This document shows positions 26,006 to 35,192 of a stretch of 64,000 bases of DNA, in pieces. Position 1 is the first letter of the stretch, and each line of letters opens with the position of its first letter. Below the pieces are notes generated by a model that saw only the letters and a list, made by a program, of their open reading frames with translations, was not told where the DNA came from and did no database searches. Source of the stretch: KBS-96 sp964247975 (GTDB lineage Bacteria; Acidobacteriota; Terriglobia; Bryobacterales; Bryobacteraceae); assembly GCA_964247975.1 (NCBI GenBank), contig CAXTWH010000018.1, positions 31,273-95,272 of the forward strand, given 5' to 3'. The translations under genes and the position numbers were made by a program.

Positions 26006-26509
26006 TTAATTTCGTTGGCCGACGTGTTCTGTACGACCGGCTAAGGCTTTAATGCCCGGACCGCCGCAAACGCCGACTCCAGTATTTAGTAAAGCGTTCA
26101 AAAAATTAAACAGAATGGCATAGATCATCTGTTCATTAATAGGCTGCCGGCCCGGCATGCGGAAATTTCCTGGTAACTCCTTCGTAATCTGTACCTTCAC
26201 GGCATGAGGCAGCGCCCGTCCGGAGCGGTCCCGCTGGTTGGCCAAGCTAAGTGGAGTTTGCAGCACCGAGCCTGTTCTGCCGTCTACATAAAATTGACAG
26301 CGGGAAAACCAACCGAGATTGCCGGGGTCGGCGGCATCGAATAATAACAAGGGAGCCTGACGGTCCGAAGCCAATAATTCTAACGATAAATTACGCTTAC
26401 CGTCTTCCAGCTTGAGCTCGAAACCAGCCTGACGGGCAATATTCGAAACAAAATCAGGATCGAGTTCCAGCAAAAGATACTTATAAGCGCCAGCTTCCAA
26501 AACCTGCAT
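26006..26509 (-). CDS. Hypothetical protein
   Basis: A 167-residue protein I do not recognise, from ATG 26509 (the frame is open to 26572, but the additional N-terminus looks like non-coding sequence). It has no signal peptide: MQVLEAGAYKYLLLELDPDFVSNIARQAGFELKLEDGKRN suggests a mixed alpha/beta soluble domain, with LELLASDRQAPLLLFDAADP and CQFYVDGRTGSVLQTP following. A hydrophobic segment INEQMIYAILFNFLNALLN near residue 125 could touch the membrane. It lies between the exported DUF5666-like gene on its own strand and the divergent tatA gene. Being well-formed and of ordinary composition, it is probably real. Confidence 0.5.
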   Translation of the reverse strand: MQVLEAGAYKYLLLELDPDFVSNIARQAGFELKLEDGKRNLSLELLASDRQAPLLLFDAADPGNLGWFSRCQFYVDGRTGSVLQTPLSLANQRDRSGRALPHAVKVQITKELPGNFRMPGRQPINEQMIYAILFNFLNALLNTGVGVCGGPGIKALAGRTEHVGQRN

Positions 26510-26664
26510 TGTTTTTATTCTAGATGGCGGGAAGTCAGTTATCGTCAAACAGAATTGAATTATTTGCCGCATCCGGGCGAAATGGAAAAACGTACCTCTT
26601 TATGTGATTTCCAAAATTGGGCGATTCATGGGTACAATAGGAAATTACAGAGGAGTTTTGAATC

Positions 26665-26871
26665 ATGCTTGAAGGTCTGCTGCAACCACAACACCTGATG
26701 ATTATTCTAGCGGTGGCCGTTTTTGTGTTTGGACCGAAAAAACTGCCGGAATTGGGAAAAGGTTTGGGGCAGGGGATCAAGTCATTCCGGGAAGGCATTA
26801 AGCAGGCCACTGCCGAGCCGACAAATACCGTGACGACCGCTGAAACCGAAACTGAAAAAACAAAAATCTAG
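26665..26871 (+). CDS. tatA: Twin-arginine translocase subunit TatA/TatE
   Basis: A 68-residue TatA: one N-terminal transmembrane helix (HLMIILAVAVFVFG, residues 10-23), the FGPKKLPELGKGLGQGIKSFREGI amphipathic helix straight after it, and a polar Thr/Glu-rich tail. It forms the pore-like assembly of the Tat system, which exports folded proteins. ATG 26665 has GAGGAG nine bases upstream. tatC and tatB are not in this window, but four proteins here carry RR-type signals (2900, 2978, 4969, 50243) and one has an internal RR motif (37576-39084). The HAD phosphatase gene begins 3 bases after its stop. Confidence 0.92.
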   Translation: MLEGLLQPQHLMIILAVAVFVFGPKKLPELGKGLGQGIKSFREGIKQATAEPTNTVTTAETETEKTKI

Positions 26872-26873
26872 AA

Positions 26874-27599
26874 TTGAGGCTCGGAGCCGCTTTTCTTCGT
26901 TTGTTTCTTGTTAATTTGCCAGCGAACTCCTTGGTTCTGTTTGACATAGACGGCACGTTAATCCGACGCGCCGGCCCGCACCATAAAAGAGCTTTGGTGG
27001 AGGCAGTCAAGCGTTGTACCGGCCACATGACTTCCCTGGATGCTGTTCCCACGCAAGGAATGCTTGATGGCGACCTGCTGCGTATGCTTCTTGCCCAAAT
27101 CCCGCTACCGGAAGCGGAAACTGGACTTCTTCCTGATCTGATCAGAACCGCTATTGAGTTTTATCTTGCAAACTGCCCTGACAGCTTGCAAGAAAAACTT
27201 TGTCCGGGCGTTTTTCCTTTATTGAACGAACTTACGAAGAAAAAAGCTGTTCTGGCGTTAGTGACCGGAAACCTGAGCGCGATCGGCTGGCGCAAAATGG
27301 AATTGGCAGGGTTGCGTTCCTACTTCCAATTGGGTGCATTTGCGGAAGAAGGCAGGACACGAGCCGATCTGGTGCAAGTCGCAGTACAAAAAGCAAAACG
27401 GCTTGTTCTCATTGGGAACCGCACGCGCATTTCCCTGATCGGCGATCATCCGAACGATATCCGAGCCGCAGCCGCGCAGGGCGGCATTCAAACGGTAGCA
27501 ACAGCCACAGGGCTGTCTACTATGAGTGAGTTGTTGGAAGAAAAGCCTGACATTCTGGTGAATGATCTAACGGAGCTTTCGGTAGCTCAACTGGTATAG
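26874..27599 (+). CDS. HAD-family hydrolase (phosphoglycolate-phosphatase-like)
   Basis: Cytoplasmic HAD phosphatase of about 241 residues or slightly less. Motif I is LFDIDGTL (nucleophile D24, acid/base D26), motif II is ALVTGN (T131), motif III lysine K141 follows in RKMEL, and motif IV is LIGDHPNDI (D191, D195). A helical cap of the C1 type lies between motifs I and II. These enzymes release phosphate from small phosphorylated metabolites. No ATG is available before motif I; TTG 26874 is listed but a TTG nearer motif I is equally possible, since no ribosome site stands out. Coupled to tatA by position, without an obvious functional link. Confidence 0.82.
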   Translation: MRLGAAFLRLFLVNLPANSLVLFDIDGTLIRRAGPHHKRALVEAVKRCTGHMTSLDAVPTQGMLDGDLLRMLLAQIPLPEAETGLLPDLIRTAIEFYLANCPDSLQEKLCPGVFPLLNELTKKKAVLALVTGNLSAIGWRKMELAGLRSYFQLGAFAEEGRTRADLVQVAVQKAKRLVLIGNRTRISLIGDHPNDIRAAAAQGGIQTVATATGLSTMSELLEEKPDILVNDLTELSVAQLV

Positions 27600-27849
27600 T
27601 CAGGAAAGTACCCAAAGCCGGAAACAGTTAAATCTCTTTTGCATCTAGTAGTTTACTGAGTTCTCCCTAGTCGTGGCATGAAGCGCGAAACTGCTTTACT
27701 TTCCGGCAGAGCCATAAGTGCTATGGCGTTCTCGTGAGCGCGGTAAAGGCGTTGTGACTCCCCGTTGCAGATCAAACCAAAAGGTGAATGTAGGAAACGC
27801 GTATTCCGATTGCAAGCACGAACCGGAATGAACGGCACGGAACAATCGC

Positions 27850-29676
27850 ATGCAGGAACAACAACAAACTTTTCTGTCCGCGTGGCGCGACCGGCTTTCC
27901 GCGCTGCGCAGCGTTCCGCCTGTTCTCAAAATTGTCTGGCAATCAGGCCGAGCGGTAGTTACGTGCGGCTTGATTGCCCGGATTATTGCTTCGATTATTC
28001 CGGTGGGCGTGCTGAAAGTAGCGGCTTCCATTATCGGAATCATCAGCAACTTATATCGAACTCACCAGCCGGTTCCCCAATACTTCTGGTGGCTGGTTGG
28101 TTTGGAATTCGGCTTGGCGATTCTGGGCGCGGTAGCCAGCCGGGTGATCAGTTTTCTGGATACGCTACTGGCTGACCGTTATTCCCGTCACGTCAGCATT
28201 CTCGTGCTGGACCACGCTTCAAAACTGGATCTCGCTACCTACGAAAACCCGGTGTTTTATGATCGGCTGGAACGGGCGCGGGTGCAGGCCACTGACCGGT
28301 TGGTGATGATTCAGGCCACCGGTCAGTTAATTCAACAGGCGATCACCACTATTTCGCTAGCGGTTCCCATTCTTTGGTTTTCGCCCTGGCTGCTGCTTCT
28401 TTTACTGGCTTTTGTGACGCCCGCATTTCTGGGTGAAAGCCATTTTGCGTTTTTAGGCTTTGCCCTAAGCTTGAGGCAAACGCCGCGCAAGCGTTTAATT
28501 GATTACCTGCGCGTGCTGGGCGGCAGCAAGGAAGCAGCGAAAGAATTGAAACTGTTCGGGCTGCGCGATTTTATCGCAGACCGTTTTCGCGGTTTGTGGG
28601 ACGGTATTTATGCGGAAACATTGAGCTTAGCCCGGCGGCGATTCGTGGCCGCCACGTTTTTGGCAGTTTTGAGCAGCAGCGGCTATTACGGCGCGTATGT
28701 GTTTGTTTTGTACCGGGCCATCACCGGCCAGATTTCTTCCATTGACACAGTGGTTTTTCTAACCGGGGCCATTCTCCAGATTTCCGGTAATATTCAGAAC
28801 ATTTTCTCGACATTGGCCAGCATCGCGGACCAGGCGCTGTACCTGACCGACCTGCTGGCGTTCTTCAATATGAAGCCGACAGTGATGTCCAAGCCAAATG
28901 CGCTGCCAGCGCCCAGGCCGATTAAACAGGGCTTTGAATTTAAGAATGTATCTTTCTGGTATCCCGGCACAACCCGCCGCATTCTGAATAACTTTAATCT
29001 GCGCATTTCCCCCGGCGAGCGCATCGCCCTGATCGGCCAGAACGGGCAAGGCAAAACCACGCTGGTAAAACTGATGAGTCGTTTGTATGATCCTTCTGAG
29101 GGCCAGGTGCTATTGGACGGAATCGATCTGCGCGAATACTCAATTGAGGATCTGTGCCACGAAATCGGCGTCATCTTCCAGGATTTTATGCGCTACGAGA
29201 TGACGGTTCACGACAACATCGCGGTAGGGCGCGTTGAGAAAATTGAGGATCGAGTGGGAATCGAAATCGCTGCCCAGAAAGCGCTGGCTGATCAGGTAAT
29301 TGATAAATTAGCAGACGGCTATGACCAGATGCTGGGCCGCCGTTTTGAAACCGGCGTGGATTTATCAGGCGGCGAATGGCAGCGGATTGCTTTGGCGCGG
29401 GCTTATCTTCGGGATGCCCAAATGCTGATTCTGGATGAGCCGACTGCCGCGCTTGATGCCCGCGCCGAGTATGAGATTTTCGAACGCTTCTATGATCTGA
29501 CTGTAGGAAAAATGGCTTTGCTGATATCGCATCGGTTTTCAACTGTGCGCATGGCAGATCGGATTATTGTTCTGGAAGATGGCCAGATTGTGGAACAAGG
29601 CAAACATGACCAGTTGATCCGCCTGGGCGGTCGTTACGCTGAAATGTTTGAACTGCAGGCAGCCAGTTACAGGTAA
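27850..29676 (+). CDS. ABC exporter, fused permease/ATPase (NdvA/ChvA-like position)
   Basis: ABC half-transporter of 608 residues (about six helices in residues 35-345, then an ATPase). ATPase motifs are intact: Walker A GQNGQGKTTL near residue 396, Q-loop GVIFQDFMRYEMTVHDNI, signature LSGGEWQ near 504, Walker B MLILDEPTAAL near 524 and H-loop ISHRFSTVRMADRI near 559. It exports a substrate as a homodimer. The next gene, starting 9 bases later, is cyclic-glucan-synthase-like; in rhizobia the equivalent exporter (NdvA/ChvA) carries cyclic beta-1,2-glucan out, so I infer a glucan or related glycan as cargo. That link rests on gene order only, since the exporter could equally carry a lipid or peptide. 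Confidence 0.85.
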   Translation: MQEQQQTFLSAWRDRLSALRSVPPVLKIVWQSGRAVVTCGLIARIIASIIPVGVLKVAASIIGIISNLYRTHQPVPQYFWWLVGLEFGLAILGAVASRVISFLDTLLADRYSRHVSILVLDHASKLDLATYENPVFYDRLERARVQATDRLVMIQATGQLIQQAITTISLAVPILWFSPWLLLLLLAFVTPAFLGESHFAFLGFALSLRQTPRKRLIDYLRVLGGSKEAAKELKLFGLRDFIADRFRGLWDGIYAETLSLARRRFVAATFLAVLSSSGYYGAYVFVLYRAITGQISSIDTVVFLTGAILQISGNIQNIFSTLASIADQALYLTDLLAFFNMKPTVMSKPNALPAPRPIKQGFEFKNVSFWYPGTTRRILNNFNLRISPGERIALIGQNGQGKTTLVKLMSRLYDPSEGQVLLDGIDLREYSIEDLCHEIGVIFQDFMRYEMTVHDNIAVGRVEKIEDRVGIEIAAQKALADQVIDKLADGYDQMLGRRFETGVDLSGGEWQRIALARAYLRDAQMLILDEPTAALDARAEYEIFERFYDLTVGKMALLISHRFSTVRMADRIIVLEDGQIVEQGKHDQLIRLGGRYAEMFELQAASYR

Positions 29677-29685
29677 GGAGAACAC

Positions 29686-32600
29686 GTGGCTACAGAAGCA
29701 GGCGCGCTGCGGGAAATTAAAGCGGCGGAACATGTGGAATCGGGACACACCGCTACGGTGGACTTGGTCCAGCTTCGCGAACAGGGAAAGGCCACGGCGG
29801 CCCGTTGGAAAAATCCGGCCAAGGGCGGCACAAGCACCGCGTTGCGCAGCCGGTTTGACCAGTCGCTTGGCGTTCTGGCCGGTTTGCAACACGCCTTGCG
29901 CGGCCACCAACATGAGGCTCTTTCTGAAGATTTGAAATGGCTGTCGGACCACCTGCGCTTGTATGCCGCCGACACCATTGAATTGCGCACCAGCATGAAA
30001 AAGCTGCAAAAATTGCCGCTGGTGCGGTCCGGCGAATCAAACGAAATGCCGCGCAGTTGGGTGCTGATGCGCGCTTTCATGGAAGCAACCAACTTTGACC
30101 TGCGCGAAGAAGCTCTGGTGGCTTTTGTGGACGGCGCAATCGAAGTTGATCCGCTGGAATATAAAGAACTCTGGGCATTGGGAGAAATGCTCAAGCTGGT
30201 TCTGTTTGATGAAACAGCCAAACGCGGCCAGCAGGCATTGCAGGCCCTGGGACGGCAGGATAAAAGCGCGGTGCCGGTGAGAATGGACCTGCTGGTGCAA
30301 AGCCTGCGGCTAGTCGGTGAGATGAATTGGGAAGAAATGGTGGAGCCGTTATCGCCGGTGAACCGCATCTTCCAGAATGATCCAGCCGGTATTTATCCAA
30401 GGATGGATGAACTGACCAGGGCCGCTTATCTGACCGAAATCAGTGATCTGGCAAAAGGCTCGCACGCGAGCGAAGTGGAAATTGCGCGCTTGGCGATTCG
30501 TCTGGCAGCGGACGAAAAAAATGCTGACCCCGCAGCGGACCGCCAAGCATTTCGCCGCTGCCATATCGGCTACTATCTGGTGGGCGAAGGCGCAAGCTTA
30601 TTTCGCGACCGCATTGGCTTTCGTCCTACCTTTGATACTCGCCTGCAGATTCTGCTGCGCCGCTATCCGGACGAGTTTTACATTCTGTTCATTGAATTTT
30701 TAACGCTGATTACGATTGCCGGAATTATTTTTCCCTTTTCGCATGGGCGGCAGCCTTTAAGCATGTTGCTGCTGATGGCGATTCTGTTGTTTCTACCGGT
30801 AACGCAAGCCGCGGTGGAACTGGTGAACTATTTTATTACTTCCATCCTGAAACCGAAACCGCTGCCTAAACTGGACTTTTCCGAAGGCGTTCCGGACGAC
30901 TGCAAAACTCTGGTCACTGTTCCCACGCTGTTGATCAACGAGAAGCAGATTCAGCAACTGGTGGAAGACCTGGAAATTCGTTATCTCGGCAACCAGGATC
31001 GTAACATTCACTATGCCCTGTTAACCGATCTGCCCGACAGCGCGGAAGCTGCCGACGAACACGACCATCGTATTGAATACGCGATCCGGTTGCTTAGCGA
31101 GCTGAATGAGAAGTATGGGCATTTGGGGCAGGGACAATTTTTCCTGTTTCACCGGCATCGCGTTTACAATCCCCAGGAAAGAACCTGGATGGGATGGGAG
31201 CGGAAGCGCGGCAAACTGCTAGATTTAAATAAACTGCTGCGTCATGCGCACGATCCGTTTCCAGTGAAGCTTTGGGATCGTGCTGCTGTGGAGGGCGTGC
31301 GCTTCGTTATTACGCTTGATTCCGATACACAACTGCCGCGCGGCTCGGCGGCGCGCATGATTGGCACAATCGCGCATCCATTAAATTCCGCCGTGATCGA
31401 TCCCAGACGAAATGTAGTGGTAAACGGCTACGGCATTTTGCAGCCGCGAGTGGGAATCAGCGTTCCTTCAGCGGGGCGTTCGCGCTTAGCCGCGCTTTAC
31501 TCCGGCCAAACCGGTTTTGACATCTACACCCGCGCTGTTTCAGACGTTTATCAAGATCTTTACGAGGAGGGCATCTTTACCGGTAAAGGCATTTATGATG
31601 TGGATGCTTTGCGCGCCGTGCTGGAATCGCGTTTTCCGAGAAACACTCTGTTGAGCCACGATCTGATTGAAGGCGCTTATGCCCGGGCGGGGCTGCTTTC
31701 CGATGTAGAAGTAATTGACGATTATCCTTCGCATTACAGCGCGTATAACCGCCGCAAACACCGCTGGCTGCGCGGCGACTGGCAGATTGTGCGCTGGCTG
31801 TTTCCGCGAGTTCCTGATGAAACCGGGCGGCTGGTGCAGAATCCGATTTCCCTGGTTTCCCGCTGGAAGATTTTTGACAATCTGCGCCGCAGCACAGTGG
31901 AACCGGCTCTGTTTATTCTGCTGGTTGCCGGTTGGCTGTTTCTGCCGGGCGGCCCCATGACCTGGACTTGCGTTGTGGCTAGTTTGTTGTTTCTACCAGG
32001 ATTATTTCAGTTCCTGTTCGGCTTATTCCGATTTGCGCGTTTAGGCGAATTAACAATTCTCAGGGATGCAGCCATCAATCTCGGAACATCCATCGCTTCG
32101 GTGATGTTGAACGTTATCTTTCTTGCTCATCAAGCGATGGTGGCGCTGGATGCGATTGTGCGAACCGTGATCCGCAGCACGATTACCCGGCGAAGCATGT
32201 TGGAATGGGAAACCGCTACGGAAGCAGAACTGGGTTTGAAGAAGCGCACGCCAGTAGACATGTATCTGGATTGGATGCCGCTGGTTGCTTTGCTGCTCGG
32301 CTTGCTGGTAGCTTATTTCCGTCCGAAAGCTTTACCGTATGCTTTGCCGGTGCTTGTTCTATGGGCTTGCGCGAAGCTGGTTTCAAACTGGTTAAATCGC
32401 CCGCCGCTCGTGCAGGCTTACCAGGTAAGCGCAAAGGACCGCGCGTTAGCGAAAAATACGTTCTTAAAAACCTGGCGCTTTTTTGCTGATTTCAGCAACG
32501 AAGGCAATCACTGGTTAATTCCCGACAACGTGCAGGAGAATCAGCCTGACGCGCCGATGATTGCGGAGCGCATTTCCACAACGAATCTGGGTTTTCTGGT

Positions 32601-34233
32601 GAATGCCAGGCAGGCCGCATGCGCGCTCGGTTCTTTAACGATTACCGAACTGGTAAAGCTGACAGGCAAAACCATGCTGACCGTGATGAAGCTGGAGCGG
32701 CACCAGGGACAGCTTTACAACTGGTACGACAACATAACTCTACAGCCGCTGGAGCCCCGCTTCATTTCCACTGTGGATAACGGAAACTTAGTCGCTTCGC
32801 TGTGGAGCTTGAAACAGGGATTCGCGGAAGAAGAAACACAGCCCATGATCCGTCCTGTTCTAGCTGATGGATTGATGAGCCACCTGGAGCTTTTACGATC
32901 TTTGAAGGTAATTGGCCGCTCCGAGATCACCCAGTTGAAGCGGCTTGACCGAACTTCGGATGTTTGGGTGACAAGCGTTCTGCAAGGGGCAGAAACCTGG
33001 TTTTCGGGAAATGCGGACCGATCCGCTTCCCCGGAAGCTTCCTGGTGGATCAGAGAAACCAGAAATCGCATAGCCGCTTTGCGGGATTTAGTTAATGATT
33101 TTGCGCCTTGGCTGCTGCCGGAACTGAGCGGATTGCAGGAAGTAACGACACTTAACCTGAAGAAATCTCTAGTTCAAGTTACTCCCGCTGGTGCTGCTGC
33201 GTTTTACCGTGATTTGGAACAGCGGATCGAACAAGCCTTAATTGAAAATAGGCCGAGCACAATTGTTGATTTGTTACGCAAGCTCCGCGAACGATTGCCA
33301 AACTGCATTCAACAGACAGAACTGCTGCGAGCCCGATTATCTTCGCTAGTGGAAGTCGTCGGTCAGTTAGCGGAAGGCATGAACTTTGCGATTCTTTTTG
33401 AACCCAAGCGCAAGCTGTTGAGCATCGGCTACAACGTTTCCAAGGATAAACTGGAAACGTCCTGTTATGACCTGATGGCTTCGGAAGCGCGTATTGCTTC
33501 GTTTATCTCTGTCGCAAAGGGCGAAATTCCCCAGGAAAGCTGGTTTCGTTTAGGAAGAACGCACACGATCTGGGAGGGCGAAACAGTGTTGGCTTCCTGG
33601 ACCGGCACGATGTTTGAATACTTAATGCCAGCTTTGTGGATGAAATTGTACGCCAACACACTGTTGGATCGAAGCGCCCACTCCGCTTTGCATATGCAGC
33701 AGATGTACGCCCATCAGTTTCATGTGCCGTGGGGAATCTCGGAATCCGGTTATAGCGAACAAAGCCCGGAGGGCCATTATCAGTACCGCGCGTTTGGTGT
33801 TCCTCCCATTGCTTTAAAAAACCCGACCGACACTCCGCCGCTGGTGATATCACCGTATTCTTCCTGGCTGGCGCTGATGGTGGACCCGGAAGCAGCTTTG
33901 GTGAACGCTTCAAAAATGGCTTCGCTCGGATGGACCGGCACCTATGGGTTTTACGAAGCTGCCGATTATGGTGTGCAAATGCGGCACTGGTTCCGGCGAC
34001 AGAAGCCGGCGATTGTGCGAATGTGGATGGCGCATCATCAGGGTATGATTTTGCTTGCCTTAGCGAACTGGCTGGGCGATGAACCGTTTGTACGCTGGTT
34101 TCATTCGGAACGGCGCGTTCAGGCTACCGAACTCCTGTTACAAGAAAAGCCGCTGCGCAGTAAGCCGCTTCCCTCGATCAGGCCCGACTTAGCCAGGCTA
34201 GCTCATGTGCAGCGATGGAAAGCAGCGGTTTAA
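29686..34233 (+). CDS. Cyclic beta-glucan synthase-like protein (GT84 + glycoamylase domain, no GH94)
   Basis: 1515-residue membrane enzyme related to NdvB/ChvB. Order: a helical N-terminal region (1-330), two hydrophobic helices (330-385), a GT84/GT2 catalytic domain with DDCKTLVTVPTLL, TLDSDTQLPRG near residue 544, LLSHDLIEGAYARAG near 655 and the closing RRKHRWLRGDW motif near 690, several more helices (735-920), then a glycoamylase domain with RLGRTHTIWEGETVLASWTGTMFEYLMP and GTYGFYEAADYG, and WMAHHQGMILLALANWL near 1450. Full NdvB proteins continue about 1300 residues further with a GH94 phosphorylase-like part; here the stop follows soon after. GTG 29686 has AAGGAG six bases upstream. 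Probably makes a beta-glucan precursor for the exporter. Confidence 0.88.
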   Translation: MATEAGALREIKAAEHVESGHTATVDLVQLREQGKATAARWKNPAKGGTSTALRSRFDQSLGVLAGLQHALRGHQHEALSEDLKWLSDHLRLYAADTIELRTSMKKLQKLPLVRSGESNEMPRSWVLMRAFMEATNFDLREEALVAFVDGAIEVDPLEYKELWALGEMLKLVLFDETAKRGQQALQALGRQDKSAVPVRMDLLVQSLRLVGEMNWEEMVEPLSPVNRIFQNDPAGIYPRMDELTRAAYLTEISDLAKGSHASEVEIARLAIRLAADEKNADPAADRQAFRRCHIGYYLVGEGASLFRDRIGFRPTFDTRLQILLRRYPDEFYILFIEFLTLITIAGIIFPFSHGRQPLSMLLLMAILLFLPVTQAAVELVNYFITSILKPKPLPKLDFSEGVPDDCKTLVTVPTLLINEKQIQQLVEDLEIRYLGNQDRNIHYALLTDLPDSAEAADEHDHRIEYAIRLLSELNEKYGHLGQGQFFLFHRHRVYNPQERTWMGWERKRGKLLDLNKLLRHAHDPFPVKLWDRAAVEGVRFVITLDSDTQLPRGSAARMIGTIAHPLNSAVIDPRRNVVVNGYGILQPRVGISVPSAGRSRLAALYSGQTGFDIYTRAVSDVYQDLYEEGIFTGKGIYDVDALRAVLESRFPRNTLLSHDLIEGAYARAGLLSDVEVIDDYPSHYSAYNRRKHRWLRGDWQIVRWLFPRVPDETGRLVQNPISLVSRWKIFDNLRRSTVEPALFILLVAGWLFLPGGPMTWTCVVASLLFLPGLFQFLFGLFRFARLGELTILRDAAINLGTSIASVMLNVIFLAHQAMVALDAIVRTVIRSTITRRSMLEWETATEAELGLKKRTPVDMYLDWMPLVALLLGLLVAYFRPKALPYALPVLVLWACAKLVSNWLNRPPLVQAYQVSAKDRALAKNTFLKTWRFFADFSNEGNHWLIPDNVQENQPDAPMIAERISTTNLGFLVNARQAACALGSLTITELVKLTGKTMLTVMKLERHQGQLYNWYDNITLQPLEPRFISTVDNGNLVASLWSLKQGFAEEETQPMIRPVLADGLMSHLELLRSLKVIGRSEITQLKRLDRTSDVWVTSVLQGAETWFSGNADRSASPEASWWIRETRNRIAALRDLVNDFAPWLLPELSGLQEVTTLNLKKSLVQVTPAGAAAFYRDLEQRIEQALIENRPSTIVDLLRKLRERLPNCIQQTELLRARLSSLVEVVGQLAEGMNFAILFEPKRKLLSIGYNVSKDKLETSCYDLMASEARIASFISVAKGEIPQESWFRLGRTHTIWEGETVLASWTGTMFEYLMPALWMKLYANTLLDRSAHSALHMQQMYAHQFHVPWGISESGYSEQSPEGHYQYRAFGVPPIALKNPTDTPPLVISPYSSWLALMVDPEAALVNASKMASLGWTGTYGFYEAADYGVQMRHWFRRQKPAIVRMWMAHHQGMILLALANWLGDEPFVRWFHSERRVQATELLLQEKPLRSKPLPSIRPDLARLAHVQRWKAAV

Positions 34234-34355
34234 TAAAACTTTTCTGGCCGAAATTTTTCTTCGTAGGGATAGAACAAGAGTTTTAAATTAACATAGAAAT
34301 TGTCTTAAAAGATTTAGCTCCTGATGAAAGCGGGCGAATCTATCACGTTGAGGAG

Positions 34356-35186
34356 ATGACACTCGTCACGGTGCGCGCTGATTTGAATACTGACCGTTCG
34401 TATGTTGATAGATACCTGTCAACTTTTCTATGCCAGGAAGCAGTGCAAGAACATGGACCGGTTCAAAAAGCCATGCACTACGCGGTGCTGGGCGGCGGTC
34501 AACGCATCAGACCGATTCTTACTCTGCGAGTGGCGCGCGTTTTGAATGTCCCGGATGCATTGGCCATGCGCACTGGCGCGGCAGTAGAACTACTCCATTG
34601 CGCTTCGTTGATTGTGGACGATCTGCCTTGCATGGATGATTCGGCATTTCGGCGCAACCAGCCTGCTGTTCATATTAAGTTCGGCCAGGCTACGGCCGTG
34701 CTGGCTGCTTTCGCTATGTTTTGGCTTGCAGCGAGTTCTTTTGTTGATTTATCGTCGGCAGCGAAAGATCGCGAACGTTTATTGAACTTCCAGATACAAC
34801 TGCTGCGCAGCCTGGATTGTTCTGGCTTAATTAACGGCCAAGCGCTTGATCTGCAACTGGACGGCGCAAACCATCTGCGTACTTGTTTCGCGGTGACTGA
34901 GTTGAAAACAGTTCCCTTGTTTCAGCTTGCCGTGTCGGCAGGATCCTTGTGGTGTGATCTAAGCGAAGATGAACAGGCTCTCTTGAAGGGTTTGGGGCGC
35001 GATTACGGACTTGCTTTTCAGATGACTGATGATCTGCTGGATGGCGAAACAATCATGATGTCGACTCTGGACGATAAACTGACAACTTTGCGGGCAGCTA
35101 TCGCGCCATTCGGCGCGCGCCGCCAGGAACTAGAAGGATTGCTCGATTTTCTGCAAGCGCGCGTAGCGCAAACAGCGAGCAAGTAA
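34356..35186 (+). CDS. crtE: Geranylgeranyl/farnesyl diphosphate synthase (polyprenyl synthetase)
   Basis: Trans-prenyltransferase, 276 residues, making the C20 (or C15) diphosphate that feeds carotenoid synthesis. First aspartate-rich motif DDLPCMD is at residues 88-94 and the second, DDLLD, at 225-229; GGGQRIRP near 47 is the usual substrate-binding block. The strand after the first motif reads QATAVLAAFAMF instead of the common GDALL form, a small deviation. The protein is slightly short for the family (about 300). ATG 34356 has GAGGAG touching it. It heads a six-gene run in one direction: the next start is 6 bases past its stop. A C40 product is inferred from the crtI/crtB partners, not shown. 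Confidence 0.87.
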   Translation: MTLVTVRADLNTDRSYVDRYLSTFLCQEAVQEHGPVQKAMHYAVLGGGQRIRPILTLRVARVLNVPDALAMRTGAAVELLHCASLIVDDLPCMDDSAFRRNQPAVHIKFGQATAVLAAFAMFWLAASSFVDLSSAAKDRERLLNFQIQLLRSLDCSGLINGQALDLQLDGANHLRTCFAVTELKTVPLFQLAVSAGSLWCDLSEDEQALLKGLGRDYGLAFQMTDDLLDGETIMMSTLDDKLTTLRAAIAPFGARRQELEGLLDFLQARVAQTASK

Positions 35187-35192
35187 GCGGCA

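Noticed and set aside
27600..27849. Possible RNA gene between the HAD and ABC exporter genes
   Set aside because: I looked for tRNA-like cloverleaf ends and CCA, and for strong stem-loops, and saw none.
34234..34355. Possible remnant of a GH94 domain after the glucan synthase-like gene
   Set aside because: The 120 bases are AT-rich with stops in all frames and lead into crtE; no GH94 motifs, so the domain is absent rather than frameshifted.
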